A stretch of 64,000 nt of DNA from Caulochytrium protostelioides (lineage: Eukaryota > Chytridiomycota > Caulochytriomycetes > Caulochytriales > Caulochytriaceae), in assembly GCA_003615045.1 (NCBI GenBank), contig ML014137.1:62001-126000 (forward strand). Reading direction: 5' to 3'. The notes beneath the pieces are model-generated. The model worked only from the letters and a program-made list of their open reading frames with translations. It had not been told where the DNA came from and searched no databases. Both the position numbers and the translations under genes were made by a program. The first letter of the stretch is position 1. The number at the start of each line of letters is the position of its first letter. Below are positions 48,389 to 58,385 of the stretch, one piece after another.

Positions 48389-51300
48389 TCACGGAGCGGC
48401 GTTCGCCGCCTGCTTGGCCTCGCGCCGCGCGGCGCGCCACGCCGCAATCTCGGCCTTCAGCGCCGTGTTGGGCACGACGTCCTCGATCACAAGCGGCTGC
48501 CGGTTGAACGGGTCGTGCGTGTCCGAGAGCAGATGGCTCTTGATCGTCGAGAGATCGAGGGTCATGTTAGACGTGGGCAGAATCACGGGCTCGTTCATGA
48601 TCGTGAACATGAGGGGGTCCATGAAGTGGTCCGGCACGTCGCCCAGATCGTCTTCTTCCTGGACATCCGCCGCAATCGCGGCCTCAATCGCCGACACGAG
48701 CTGCGTCAATGCGCCGAGACCTTTGGGGCCCGGGTCGAGCAGGTGGTGCTTGATGAGGATCGTGCCCGCACGCTCGAAGTGCTGCCGCGCATACGAGCGC
48801 CCGTCCTTGGCCATCGCCGCCACAAACGCTGGCTGGTCAGCGAGATGCAAGTAGATGAGAATGAGCTCCGAAAGCAACCGCTTCGGGTTGAAGTGGTACC
48901 GCTCCGGGTGGCGGACCTTGAGTTCGGTGCACTTGGGCCCCGCGAGGGCAGCGAGGTTGTAGTTCATCATGGCTGCCAGCCGTTCCACAATGTAGGCCTC
49001 CATGAAAGGCTCGACAATCTCCGATTCCTGGGTAAACAGCTGGAGCATATGGACCGTCTCGTTGCCCAGGCTCATGCAGCTCGTGGCTTGGCGCTCGGCC
49101 TGACTGAGGGCCTGGCGTTTCTCCTCCTGGTAGGCCTGGGGCTGCGTGGCCCACTCGGCGCTGTCCATTTCCTTCTGGAGGCTGTGGATATCGCCGAGCT
49201 TGGTGAGCGCCTCATCCAGCAGGTACGTCGTGTCATTCATGAGCAAGTTGACGAAGCGCACAAAGCTCGTGAGCGCGCGCGCTTGCTTGATGATCTCGTG
49301 GCGGTGCAGGGGCTGATCCCAGATCGCGCGAATGATCTGCGAGATGTTGTACCGGATATTGAACTTGTCGTAGAACTGCGACGCCATGCCCGTCTGCTCC
49401 ACGTCCACATAGAAGCGCAGCAGCACGCGCACTAGGCGCTGCTGGCAGAGCGGATGAATCGCGAGCGAGTCGCGCACGCGCGAGATGGGCTGGCCGTCCC
49501 GGTCGCGGTAGATCGGCAGCGTGAAGTAGAACAGCACCTCCACGAGTTTGCTCTTCAGGTAAGGATTCTTGATCACGTGCGGCTGGTCCAGAATCACCAT
49601 CGCGAAGGTGAGGAAATCATCCGGGACCACTTCCTGGAAAAGCACGGGGTGGTGTCGGCATACAAACACATAGAAGTCGACGTAGTCCTCGACCACCCAT
49701 TCGGGCAGGGTGGCAAAGAGGGTATCCGCGGGCAGCGGATGCCGGCGGCCTTCCACGTTCAGGCGCGGCACGGCCTCGAGCTGGCCCTGGATCACTTGGC
49801 TCCACGGCACCGCGTTCACGGGGAGGGGCGCCGGCAGAGGCGGCGCCAGCGTCGTCGCGGCTGTCGCATCACCGCCGTCCACGTCCATCGGCAGGGAGTC
49901 GGTGCTGTCATCGCCTGCCTGGCCCGCCTGGCCCGCCGTGGGCGTGGGCGCCGCGGGCGCCGGCGTGGCCTCGGGTGCGAGCTGGAACGAGGGCTCCGTC
50001 GCGAGGATGCGCAACATCCATCCCGCCAGCAGCCGGTAGAAGGCGATGATCTGGTCCCAGGTGGCGCGGTCAAAGAGCGCGGCTTGCATCGCGAGCTGTA
50101 GCGCGACCATGTGGTCGTGGTTGGCGATGGCTTTGCGGAGCATGAAGGCGGTCAGCGTGGCTTGGTGCTGGGGCGACAGCGTCGCAGCGGCCGTCGATCC
50201 CGCCGGGGGCGTGGCGGCCGCAGCGGTTTGCGCGCGCCAGGTGGCACGCAGCCGCTTGATTTCGGACGCCGTATGGTCGATATCCTTCTGGAACTGCGTG
50301 TAGAACTTGATCGTCGCCAGAAATCCGTAGTGCAAGCCAGCGAGCGTCAAGTAAAAGACTTCAGTCACGAATTTCGGCGCGGCCTGGTGGTGTGCCGTGT
50401 GGCGCTGCTGCCACCGGTCCCGCATGCTGAGCCAGGTGGCGCGGTCCACGGCCATTGCGGTTTCGTCGGACCACGCTTCGAGACGCGTCGATGCCGTGAA
50501 CAGGTACGCCGGATCGATGAGATGCAATTTGGTGAGACCAAAGTCGGTCATGGGCTGCACCCAGAGCAGCAGCAGCTTGAGGCAGTTGAACATGAAGCCA
50601 TCCGACGCGACGTGTCGGCGATCCACACGCAGCCGGCCGCGGGCCTTGTTGGCATCGAAGGCGCGAGCCAGCCACCCCAGCATCGCGTCTTTGGTCTGCG
50701 GGCCCCGCTTAATGAGCGGCATCGTCAGGGCGCTGAGCGCGTTCGTGATCGTCAAGCACGTGCCGCGCAGCGTCTCTTGGGCGGCCATGACGTCTGCGAG
50801 ATTGCGGTCGCGGCCAATCGGCGCGCCGTACAGCTGAGGGCTGGCCATGCGCGACGACTCACCGCCCTCGCCGCCGTTGTCCATACTCTCGCCATCGCCG
50901 TCGTCATCGCCGTCGTCGGCCGCATCCAAGTCGAGGTCGAGCTGGGTGAAATCCATACTGGCCGCGAGGCCCGGGTCGTTGTTCATCCCGCCTCCACCGG
51001 GAAGCATGGCGCGCGATGGGTCCTGTGGCGGCGGGTGTGCCGACTGGATGCCAAAGTACCGGTCTGCGAGCATCACGCCGTTGGGATCGGTGGCATCGGG
51101 CAGAATAGCGGTGCGGCCGAGAAAGGGGCCCAAAAAGGTGAGTTGCTCCATATGCTTGCCCATCCGCGGCTCCGGGCACCACAGCGGCGACTGGACGAGG
51201 GTGTCCATCAAGAGCGGGTGGTCCACAAACGCCTGGGTCAGCGTCGTCATGACCTCCGGCAGCCGGCCGCTGGTGGCCATCAGCGGTGTCGTGGCGCGCA

Positions 51301-52423
51301 TGCGCGCCGCCAGCAGCGCAAAGAAGGGCTGGAGCAAATCGACGAGGCCATCGCCGTGGAAGCGCTCGAGGAACTGGTTGAAAAACACAGGATCGAGTGT
51401 GTGCTCCAGCAAAGCCTCGGCGAGGCACTCGGTGCCCGGATGGACGGCATCGAAGCGGTTGGGCGACGCAGGCGCAAACGTGGCGGCCATCTCGGGCATC
51501 AGCACCAGCCCCGCGTAGCTCACGAGCAGCGCCTGCGCCTGCTGAACGACACGCTGCCGTTGTGCGAGACGCTCGAGCGCCGCGTCACGCAGCGCCGACG
51601 TGATCTGGGGGTGTGCCGCGTCGCGGCAGGCTTGCTCGGTGCGAGCCAGCTTGGCCAGCTGCGCGCGCGCACGCTGCCACGCGCTCAGCAGGTAGGGGAA
51701 CAAGGGCGTCACGCACGTCACGACGCGACTCGGGGTGGCCGCTGTCGTGTGGCTCAGCCGGGTATACAGCACGCGCTCGAGACGATCAAGCGTGATGGTT
51801 TCGCAAGGTGCGTCCAGCCCCTCGTCGCCCTGCAGCTCTCGCGCCAACTCCGGCAGCGTGATCCATGCCGCCGGATCGATGTCGGCCTCCGAGTCCGCCG
51901 AGGCCGGCTGCGACGCATCAGCGCCCGGCGCGGCGGCCAGGGGTGCGGAGGACGGTGCCGGCGCGGACGTCGTTGCATCGCTCGTGCTCAGCCGCACATG
52001 CAGGATCTCGCTCAACAGCGTATGCGTCGTGGCCGTCGCATCGGAGGCGGCCATGCGCTCGATGCGCTGAAAGACGGCATCGTCGGGCGTGGGGGCGGCC
52101 GGGGCGGCCGCTGCAGCGGCGGCTTGGGACGGCGGCTGGGCAAGCGATGTGGCCGACGCCGTGGCCGCCAGGGACGGCGGTGTCGATGCGGTGCTGGGAC
52201 GCGGAGTCTCCTTCGCGGTCGCCGTCGGCGGACAGGTGCCCGGACTCGATCCCAACGCGCGGCGGTTGGCCGCGGTGGCGGTGGCGGTGGCGGCGCCGTG
52301 GGACGGCCGTGCCGGAGGCGAGGGCGACGCGTCGGGGGTCGCCGACGCCGCGGTGGGCGACCCGGACGACGTACGTCCCGCCGCCAGCTTGGCCAGCCGC
52401 TTCTGGCGCACCAGGTCGTCCAT
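48389..52423 (-). CDS. UFD2: Ubiquitin conjugation factor E4 (UFD2, U-box ligase)
   Basis: Predicted 1344-residue E4 enzyme that extends ubiquitin chains on substrates delivered to Cdc48 and the proteasome. It starts MDDLVRQKRLAKLAAGR, as in the family ('EIRRKRLARL'), followed by an Ala/Pro/Ser-rich disordered stretch. The UFD2 core fills the middle and is rich in family segments: LEHTLDPVFFNQFLERFHGD, TFLGPFLGRTAILPD, ANKARGRLRVDRRHVASDGF and MFNCLKLLLLWVQPMTD. Later are KNPYLKSKLVEVLFYFTLPI, FVRFVNLLMNDTTYLLDEAL and PKCTELKVRHPERYHFNPKR. The U-box is at about 1262-1333 (DVPDHFMDPLMFTIMNEPVI LPTS, HDPFNRQPL). The frame extends upstream to 52513, but the ATG at 52423 fits the family. It is longer than yeast Ufd2 (961 residues) because of low-complexity inserts. 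Confidence 0.92.
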   Translation of the reverse strand: MDDLVRQKRLAKLAAGRTSSGSPTAASATPDASPSPPARPSHGAATATATAANRRALGSSPGTCPPTATAKETPRPSTASTPPSLAATASATSLAQPPSQAAAAAAAPAAPTPDDAVFQRIERMAASDATATTHTLLSEILHVRLSTSDATTSAPAPSSAPLAAAPGADASQPASADSEADIDPAAWITLPELARELQGDEGLDAPCETITLDRLERVLYTRLSHTTAATPSRVVTCVTPLFPYLLSAWQRARAQLAKLARTEQACRDAAHPQITSALRDAALERLAQRQRVVQQAQALLVSYAGLVLMPEMAATFAPASPNRFDAVHPGTECLAEALLEHTLDPVFFNQFLERFHGDGLVDLLQPFFALLAARMRATTPLMATSGRLPEVMTTLTQAFVDHPLLMDTLVQSPLWCPEPRMGKHMEQLTFLGPFLGRTAILPDATDPNGVMLADRYFGIQSAHPPPQDPSRAMLPGGGGMNNDPGLAASMDFTQLDLDLDAADDGDDDGDGESMDNGGEGGESSRMASPQLYGAPIGRDRNLADVMAAQETLRGTCLTITNALSALTMPLIKRGPQTKDAMLGWLARAFDANKARGRLRVDRRHVASDGFMFNCLKLLLLWVQPMTDFGLTKLHLIDPAYLFTASTRLEAWSDETAMAVDRATWLSMRDRWQQRHTAHHQAAPKFVTEVFYLTLAGLHYGFLATIKFYTQFQKDIDHTASEIKRLRATWRAQTAAAATPPAGSTAAATLSPQHQATLTAFMLRKAIANHDHMVALQLAMQAALFDRATWDQIIAFYRLLAGWMLRILATEPSFQLAPEATPAPAAPTPTAGQAGQAGDDSTDSLPMDVDGGDATAATTLAPPLPAPLPVNAVPWSQVIQGQLEAVPRLNVEGRRHPLPADTLFATLPEWVVEDYVDFYVFVCRHHPVLFQEVVPDDFLTFAMVILDQPHVIKNPYLKSKLVEVLFYFTLPIYRDRDGQPISRVRDSLAIHPLCQQRLVRVLLRFYVDVEQTGMASQFYDKFNIRYNISQIIRAIWDQPLHRHEIIKQARALTSFVRFVNLLMNDTTYLLDEALTKLGDIHSLQKEMDSAEWATQPQAYQEEKRQALSQAERQATSCMSLGNETVHMLQLFTQESEIVEPFMEAYIVERLAAMMNYNLAALAGPKCTELKVRHPERYHFNPKRLLSELILIYLHLADQPAFVAAMAKDGRSYARQHFERAGTILIKHHLLDPGPKGLGALTQLVSAIEAAIAADVQEEDDLGDVPDHFMDPLMFTIMNEPVILPTSNMTLDLSTIKSHLLSDTHDPFNRQPLVIEDVVPNTALKAEIAAWRAARREAKQAANAAP

Positions 52424-53441
52424 GATGGCGCTGGCGGCAATGACAACGGTAGTCGTAGCGGTGAGGGCAACGAGAGCGGCAACGACCACGGCAACGGCAG
52501 CGGTAACGATCACGGCAACGACAACGGCAGCAGCGGTGACCGCGCGTCGGTGATGCGATCAAGCGGCAAGGACGATCGCAGAGGCGGAGGCGAGACGCGG
52601 ATCGCGTGATGTGGATGCGAGAATCGATCGCGTCAACAGAGGCGGAAGCGTCACGTGTCCAGCGCGGAGGCGTCCAGCCCGGCGATGCGGTATCCCTCGC
52701 GACGGCGAGGCGACGAGGAAGGGGGTCGAGCAGGGCGTGACGAGGAAGGCCAGGAAAGAACAGACACGCGGGCGTTCGTCCATGCGGCCCGAACGCGGTC
52801 ACGTGCCAGATCGCGTACCGAGCAGGACGGCGATCCTCCCCTCGCGCGGGACGGTTCGATACCAGCCCGTGAGACGAGACCCACGCGACCGGTCCGTCCG
52901 ATTGGTTCCTGATGACGGTAGCCCACCGCCGCCCACGTGGCGTCTCGCGTCCCATCGAGAACACCCGGGCCCCTCGCGCCGCGACCGAACCCCCGTCGCC
53001 CCCCCAGGTGGCCCCCCGGGGGCTTGCCCGCCCGCCCACGTCGGCAGGACCGGGGGGACCGGCGTCGGCCCGCAGGCGGAGAGGGGACACCGGCTGCCGT
53101 GTCTGCGTTTCAGGAACCGCCCTCAGGTCGTACAGAAAGGGGGTGCCGAGCTCGCCAACAGGACCAGCAGCACGACGCGGCGATGCGATGCGCATCACCG
53201 CCTTCATCGGATCACCTCAGACGTGGTACCGCGCCACCATGTCGGGGAGAGCCGTCAACCCCTCCGAAGCGCCCAAGATCCCAAGATCGCCTGATCGATC
53301 ACCGACGGGATCGCCGCACGGTGCTGAGATGATCCGCACACAGCACATCCAGCAGCCCAGTGCCGACCTCCTTCACGATCGTCCTCGCCAACCAGCATCT
53401 CAAGTTCTATCGATTCGATCGACCGCTTCGCTCGCTGCACC
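52424..53441. other. Divergent promoter region between UFD2 and the Zn2Cys6 gene
   Basis: About 1 kb without a supported gene. The UFD2-proximal part (about 52437-52550) is an imperfect ggcaac/gacaac hexamer array. No TATA box recognised. Confidence 0.45.
52437..52550. repeat. Imperfect ggcaac-type hexamer repeat
   Basis: Repeated units such as ggcaacgagagc, ggcaacgaccac, ggcaacggcagc, ggtaacgatcac and ggcaacgacaac follow one another just upstream of the UFD2 start. They read in frame on either strand but show no protein family; I treat them as a simple-sequence array in the promoter or 5' UTR. Confidence 0.6.
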
Positions 53442-56174
53442 ATGCCGCGACGACGGCAGGCTCCCGACCGCGACGGTCCCGCCGACGACGAGCGTTGGCC
53501 CAGCCAGATGAACCGCTCACGGCCGAAGAAAGCAAGGCGGATATCGTCTGCCACATCGGATCCGTCTGCGAGCCACACACAGGCCAAACCGAAAGCCTGC
53601 ATCTTCTGTCGACGCTCCCATATGGTATGCGATCACCAGCGGCCATGCCTGCGCTGCATTCAGCGCCACATCGCGCATTTGTGTGGTGACGCTCTCGATC
53701 AGCCACGATCGCGCCACGATCCCACGCCACCCATGGATCCCCCGATCAGCACAGGGACGATCGGAGTTCCTACATCGGTCCCCCCGCTAGCGACGCCACA
53801 GCCGGCGCTGATGATCGATCAGGATTTTACCCCTGGGGGGCTCGATCTCCTTCGGCAGTACACGTTAGCCGAAGGGTTCCCGGCCCTCGCACGGCCTTTC
53901 ATGCCGCAGCAGCCTGAGCTCGTACTGCTCAACCAAGCCATTGCCTCTATGACGCATCAGTCACAGCCGATGGTCACCCCCGACCCGACGATCGATGAAG
54001 AAGTGTCCGGAACGGGCGAGCCCAGCGCGTCGGCACCGAGCAGCGCTCTCAACCACCAAACGCCTCCGGGCACGGACGACCATCAAGTCGAGGACGTCGA
54101 AGAAAACGGCGAGGAGGACGGCGAGGAGGACGGCGAGGAGCAGGATCTGACGGTCGTGCGTTCCGATACTGGGGGTGTTATCGGCCAGCATATCCCGCAT
54201 CAACCCAATCGCAAGCCGGCCGCGCGGCAACCGCTCCATCCCATGCCGCCGCGCCCTCAACCCCACTCGGTGCCACATCCACACCCCGTCCAGACAGGGG
54301 CCCATGGTCTCGTCAAGCGAATGGGTCCCACCGAGCGATTCTTTATCACTGCGGCCGATCCGGAAGACGCTCGGACCAACGAAGAACGGCTTGCCCAGAT
54401 TCATCGTCGTAAGATGGAGGCGGGCTTGATGAAACCTCGCGACTATGTGCTTTCGTATGCGCGGCTCCGCCGCTGGATGGATGTTCACATGACGGCATGC
54501 AGCCAGCAGCGCATCCTGCGCGTCATCTCGCAGTTTCGTCCCGCGTTCCGCTCAGTCGCCCAGTGCTTGACGGAGGCTAACCTGATCATGATTGAACATC
54601 TGGTCGAGGCGCTTCTTTTAGACTATGACCGCTTGTTTGCCGCCGTTGATACGCCGGCGTGCATCTGGCGACGCACCGGCGAAATTTGTAAAGCCAATCA
54701 GGCCTTCGCACAGCTCGTCCGTCTGACCCCGGCTCAGCTCTCCTCGGGTCAGATCGCGATATATGAGCTGTTTGATGAATCGAGTGCGGTCAACTACTTT
54801 GAGCAGTTCGGCGCCATCGCCTTCGACACAGATCAAAAGGCGGTCATGACCACCGCGACCCTACGCCACCATCCCATTAGCGGGGTCGTCCCCTCGGGCG
54901 GCACGCCGACCACGCCCTACATCTATGCGGCGACCCCGCCGATCCGGCATCATGCACCCACGGAGGCCGCTGCCACCGGGGTCATGCCTACTCAGCGGGC
55001 AGACCCTTCTGCGACAGAACGGCACAGCGACCCACACCAGACCGCCTCGGGTCTTGCTGATTCGCCGATGAGCCCGGGTGATGATAACATGTCGACGGTC
55101 AATGAAGAACCGGTGTTGCCGCGTCGCCGACGCGCGTCTATTGCCATCCCATCGCCTCGTGACCCCGATCTTGCGGCGGCGGCGACGCCCGAAGGCCCTG
55201 ACGGGCCCTTCAGCTTCCTTCACCGTGCGCGGCGCGTCCAAAGTATGCCAGTCGATATGCTCCCGTCGACCATCACGGCCCTGGCAGGCTCACCTGTCGC
55301 TACGTCGGTTGGATCGTCGCCCAGCTGCGGTTCCTCAGGGACACAGTGCTTCCCTTCGGACGCGCCGCGGCCCTGGCCTGCGCTTCAGTCGCAGATGCCG
55401 TCCGAGCCGCTCCATGCCACGCCACCGGGTGAATCAGGGCCTCAAGGCGCGGAAGACATCAGCCCGGCATCCGCCCAGACCGCTGATCGTTTCATGGCTG
55501 AATGCACGCCGTCGATTTCTGACCAATCTGCTGATCATCGACCAGCTCGTGTGACCCGCGTTTCGACTGTGCGTCTGACACATCGGCGGTCTGCTTCCAC
55601 GCTTTCTGCGCCCACGCGGCTCTTGCGCCGTCCGGGTCTCGACGCGGACGACGCGATGCCCGGTCGTCATCCCAACGGGGACGCGAGCGGTTTAGCCGCG
55701 CCTTCTGAGGACCGTGTCGACAGAGATGAACACGGCAGGTTGTCGCCTAAGGTCTCACCAGACACGGCGTCCCTCCATCAAAAGGGTTCAGGTCGGGGCA
55801 TACAGACTGCCCGGTCCCCGTTCCCTGTGACGAACCATGCGGGGCATGCCGAAGGGAAGTCATCCCCACCAGCGATAGAATCTTCGGTCACGATCACGCC
55901 GAATGCCCGACCCCCCACAGCATCCCACTCGCGCGCGCAAGTCCCGTCACCGCCGCCGTCGTCGTCCCTTCATACGAAACCCCATGCAGACGCGAATCGA
56001 CCTGCTCGGCGAGTTGACTTTCGGCACGATCTACCGCGCTTGACACTGCGTCGCGACCAGGAGACGCGATGCATGTTTGCCTTTACCATCCGCCGCGATC
56101 CCTTCCACCTCCCTGTTCTTCTCTGCGGCACGTTTATCCCGGTGCGTGATACTCATATGACATCCGGCCGTTGA
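53442..56174 (+). CDS. Zn2Cys6 transcription factor with PAS-like domain, Ert1/AcuK/Rds2 family
   Basis: Predicted 910-residue nuclear regulator. The binuclear zinc cluster uses Cys 53, 56, 63, 69, 72 and 81 (C-X2-C-X6-C-X5-C-X2-C-X8-C) with ACIFCRRSHMVCDHQRPCLR, preceded by a basic KKARR. The family region follows: RFFITAADPEDARTNEERLA, GLMKPRDYVLSYARLRRWMD, then QRILRVISQFRPAF. The PAS part includes LLLDYDRLFAAVDTPACIWR RTGEICKAN and IYELFDESSAVNYFEQFGAI AFD. The final strand, FTIRRDPFHLPVLLCGTFIP, matches the end of Ert1/AcuK proteins ('F-S-FTIRRD-x-x-x-IP-x-L-I-x-GNFLP'). In yeasts and Aspergillus these proteins control gluconeogenesis and use of non-fermentable carbon. Here ~360 disordered residues (about 470-870) are inserted inside the PAS domain before its last strand; in family members this insert is much shorter. 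Confidence 0.88.
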   Translation: MPRRRQAPDRDGPADDERWPSQMNRSRPKKARRISSATSDPSASHTQAKPKACIFCRRSHMVCDHQRPCLRCIQRHIAHLCGDALDQPRSRHDPTPPMDPPISTGTIGVPTSVPPLATPQPALMIDQDFTPGGLDLLRQYTLAEGFPALARPFMPQQPELVLLNQAIASMTHQSQPMVTPDPTIDEEVSGTGEPSASAPSSALNHQTPPGTDDHQVEDVEENGEEDGEEDGEEQDLTVVRSDTGGVIGQHIPHQPNRKPAARQPLHPMPPRPQPHSVPHPHPVQTGAHGLVKRMGPTERFFITAADPEDARTNEERLAQIHRRKMEAGLMKPRDYVLSYARLRRWMDVHMTACSQQRILRVISQFRPAFRSVAQCLTEANLIMIEHLVEALLLDYDRLFAAVDTPACIWRRTGEICKANQAFAQLVRLTPAQLSSGQIAIYELFDESSAVNYFEQFGAIAFDTDQKAVMTTATLRHHPISGVVPSGGTPTTPYIYAATPPIRHHAPTEAAATGVMPTQRADPSATERHSDPHQTASGLADSPMSPGDDNMSTVNEEPVLPRRRRASIAIPSPRDPDLAAAATPEGPDGPFSFLHRARRVQSMPVDMLPSTITALAGSPVATSVGSSPSCGSSGTQCFPSDAPRPWPALQSQMPSEPLHATPPGESGPQGAEDISPASAQTADRFMAECTPSISDQSADHRPARVTRVSTVRLTHRRSASTLSAPTRLLRRPGLDADDAMPGRHPNGDASGLAAPSEDRVDRDEHGRLSPKVSPDTASLHQKGSGRGIQTARSPFPVTNHAGHAEGKSSPPAIESSVTITPNARPPTASHSRAQVPSPPPSSSLHTKPHADANRPARRVDFRHDLPRLTLRRDQETRCMFAFTIRRDPFHLPVLLCGTFIPVRDTHMTSGR

Positions 56175-57068
56175 GCTCGGGCCCTCCTCGTGGCTTAGCG
56201 AGGCGACGTGATGCCTCAGCCGTCAGAGATCCCCTGCCGCGAGTCTCGTCGGCTTCCGAAAGGACCCACGGCCGCACTTTCGAAGCCCGCCCACGCTCAG
56301 GCCAATGTCATCCGGGTGGCGCTGGCGGGCGATGAAAGACGTTCGCCTGCCCCCCGCCCCGTCCTTTCACTTCCCTTTCAGATGCATTCACTTCGTGCCC
56401 ATTGGGCCTTCACAGCCTTCGTCCATCTCGATCAGCACCGGCCACCGGCCATCGGTCGCGCGACCCGCCATCACGCCTCGTCATCGACCGGCGTGACGTT
56501 TTATGCTGACCTTGTCTCCGCCACCCATCGGTCGGATTCGGTGGGTGGGGCCAGTGGGTTTTGACACGCCGACCCCGTCATGCCCCCCCACCCCGGCCTG
56601 CCCCGTCAGGTCCCTTTCTGACAGGATCGACCTCTAAGTTCCGACAATGCCCCCGGAAAGGGGCCGATCCTTCAGGAAAGAAAAAAAAATCGGTCGCACG
56701 ATCGTGGGTTTCAACCTTCGTGGAACCGTCGGTACGGTCCAGCGACAACATGGTTGTAATTCCGCACGCAGATGCGGTTGTGCGGTCATGGCCCCAGCTA
56801 CGTGACGAAAAGCATCGGACCGCTTTCACACGCACTCGGACACAGCCCTACACATCGACACTTGGCACCCGATGGGCACCGCTATCGGACCGACGACCTA
56901 TCGCCAGCGCTGGACGTAGAGGATCGGGTCCGCCGCATGTCCTTTTTTGGTTCCTGCTCCAACGTATCGCCAACGTGTCCCGTGTGACCTGCTCGCCGTT
57001 CTTGTGTGATCGTGTCCCGACAACTGCCCGCTGACTCCCAGTTCATTGCAGCCACGATCACCAGCATC
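56175..57068. other. Region between the Zn2Cys6 gene and the DUF2456-like gene
   Basis: About 900 bases with no supported gene. An A-rich run (about 56679-56690) was noted. The distal part probably carries the promoter of the following gene. Confidence 0.4.
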
Positions 57069-58133
57069 ATGGAACACCCCGTGGCCACGGCGAATGCCAG
57101 CAAGGCGGTGTCGTCGTCACCTGCGTCGCAGACCTCTACCGCGTTGAGCCCCCGTGGCATGAGCTCGAATGCTGTAGCCGATGTGATGGCGCAATCGAGC
57201 CGGAATGCCCCCGGGCTGGCTACCGACCCGGCGCGGGCCGCGCTACAGTCGTCGGTCAGGCTTCGCTCTCGATTGCTTGGCCAGTACTGGCCTGTCTACT
57301 TTGTCATCCGGTGTCTGGTCTCCGGCGTCATCTCGGCCGGCGTTAACACGGGGGTCGCGTTTGCCATGTACCAGGGCCAGACCGATATTCGGTTGTGGTT
57401 CTTTCCCAACGTCATTGCCGGTGATGCGGCCGTCACCGTGTTTATCCAGTCGCTGATTGGCTGGAACCTCGATGGTGCCCTGACCTTTGGTGATGTGCAG
57501 AACGGCATTTTGCCGGTGCTGCCCGGCGTGGCACGGTGGATGGAGAAATACCGAATCACGCGGTTCTACCTCAACCACTCGCTCCAGCAGTTCAAGGGCG
57601 CACGTGACTTTGATCCGGCGCACAGGCATCCCAGGACGTGGCGGCTGCGCCGTCTCGCCGGCAACATCTTCCGCGCGCTCTTGATCGGCGCGATCCTGTT
57701 CCCCCCGTTCTGGGGATTGTTGTGTGGGATCGGCGCAGCGATCTGGGGCAATGCCCAGATCCCCGACCGACCGGGCCCGCAGATTTTTAAAGCCGTTGAA
57801 GGTTTCACGCTGGGCGTGATTGAATCGATCCTCATTAGTCTCCTCGTCCCGGCGCAATGCGCCAAATTTGGCGACGGCGTCAACCCGGACGGGGCGCCGC
57901 TCCTGGTGGCTGGCGGACAGCAGCCCGATCTCGAGCGGTCGAGCCCATACTCGGCCGCCTCCACGGCGTCACGTCCCACAAACGACACCCTGTACCCTAC
58001 CGACGCCCCCGCCCAGCCCGGGGCTCCCGCCACCGAGGGTCCCCAGCCGTTGTCGCCGCCAACGGTGATGGCCGCGGAAACGACGCCACCCCTCCGATCG
58101 GTTCCTGGTACCGTGATGCCGACGTCGTCCTAG
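57069..58133 (+). CDS. Four-pass membrane protein, DUF2456-like fungal family
   Basis: Predicted 354-residue membrane protein. Residues 1-~60 are Ser/Ala-rich. Four hydrophobic segments follow: around VYFVIRCLVSGVISAGVNTG (about 78-100), NVIAGDAAVTVFIQSLIGW (about 115-135), ALLIGAILFPPFWGLLCGIG (about 205-228) and FTLGVIESILISLLVPAQC (about 245-265). The segment RLWFFPNVIAGDAAVTVFIQ resembles a 'FPN-x-x-AGDAAVT-x-I-x-Q' signature that I associate with DUF2456, a fungus-specific family without known function. Long polar loop between segments 2 and 3 (residues ~140-205) and a Pro/Ala-rich tail from ~270. The frame opens at GTG 57006; the ATG at 57069 was used. The family call rests on memory of one motif; the membrane topology is clear. 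Confidence 0.6.
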   Translation: MEHPVATANASKAVSSSPASQTSTALSPRGMSSNAVADVMAQSSRNAPGLATDPARAALQSSVRLRSRLLGQYWPVYFVIRCLVSGVISAGVNTGVAFAMYQGQTDIRLWFFPNVIAGDAAVTVFIQSLIGWNLDGALTFGDVQNGILPVLPGVARWMEKYRITRFYLNHSLQQFKGARDFDPAHRHPRTWRLRRLAGNIFRALLIGAILFPPFWGLLCGIGAAIWGNAQIPDRPGPQIFKAVEGFTLGVIESILISLLVPAQCAKFGDGVNPDGAPLLVAGGQQPDLERSSPYSAASTASRPTNDTLYPTDAPAQPGAPATEGPQPLSPPTVMAAETTPPLRSVPGTVMPTSS

Positions 58134-58385
58134 CCGCTTCAAGCTCCGTTGACTTTCTCTCGCTCTCGCTCTCTCTTGATTTGCCTGCACTGTGTGCGGG
58201 ATCCGACACCCGACACCCGGGGTGTAGAGGCGAGAAGGCAGGGGACAATTTTTAATCGATGGCATCGAGACCATATGGTCTGTTTGATAACGCATGACGG
58301 AAGAGAAGACGTACAAAGATGGGAGAAAAGAGGAGACCCGTCGTAGGAAGGGGGCGAAAGGGGGGTGAACTCTAGCAAAGTAAGG

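Noticed and set aside
50111-52609. 832-codon plus-strand frame opposite UFD2
   Set aside because: Antisense shadow of a strongly GC3-biased gene; the minus strand shows the UFD2 core and U-box.
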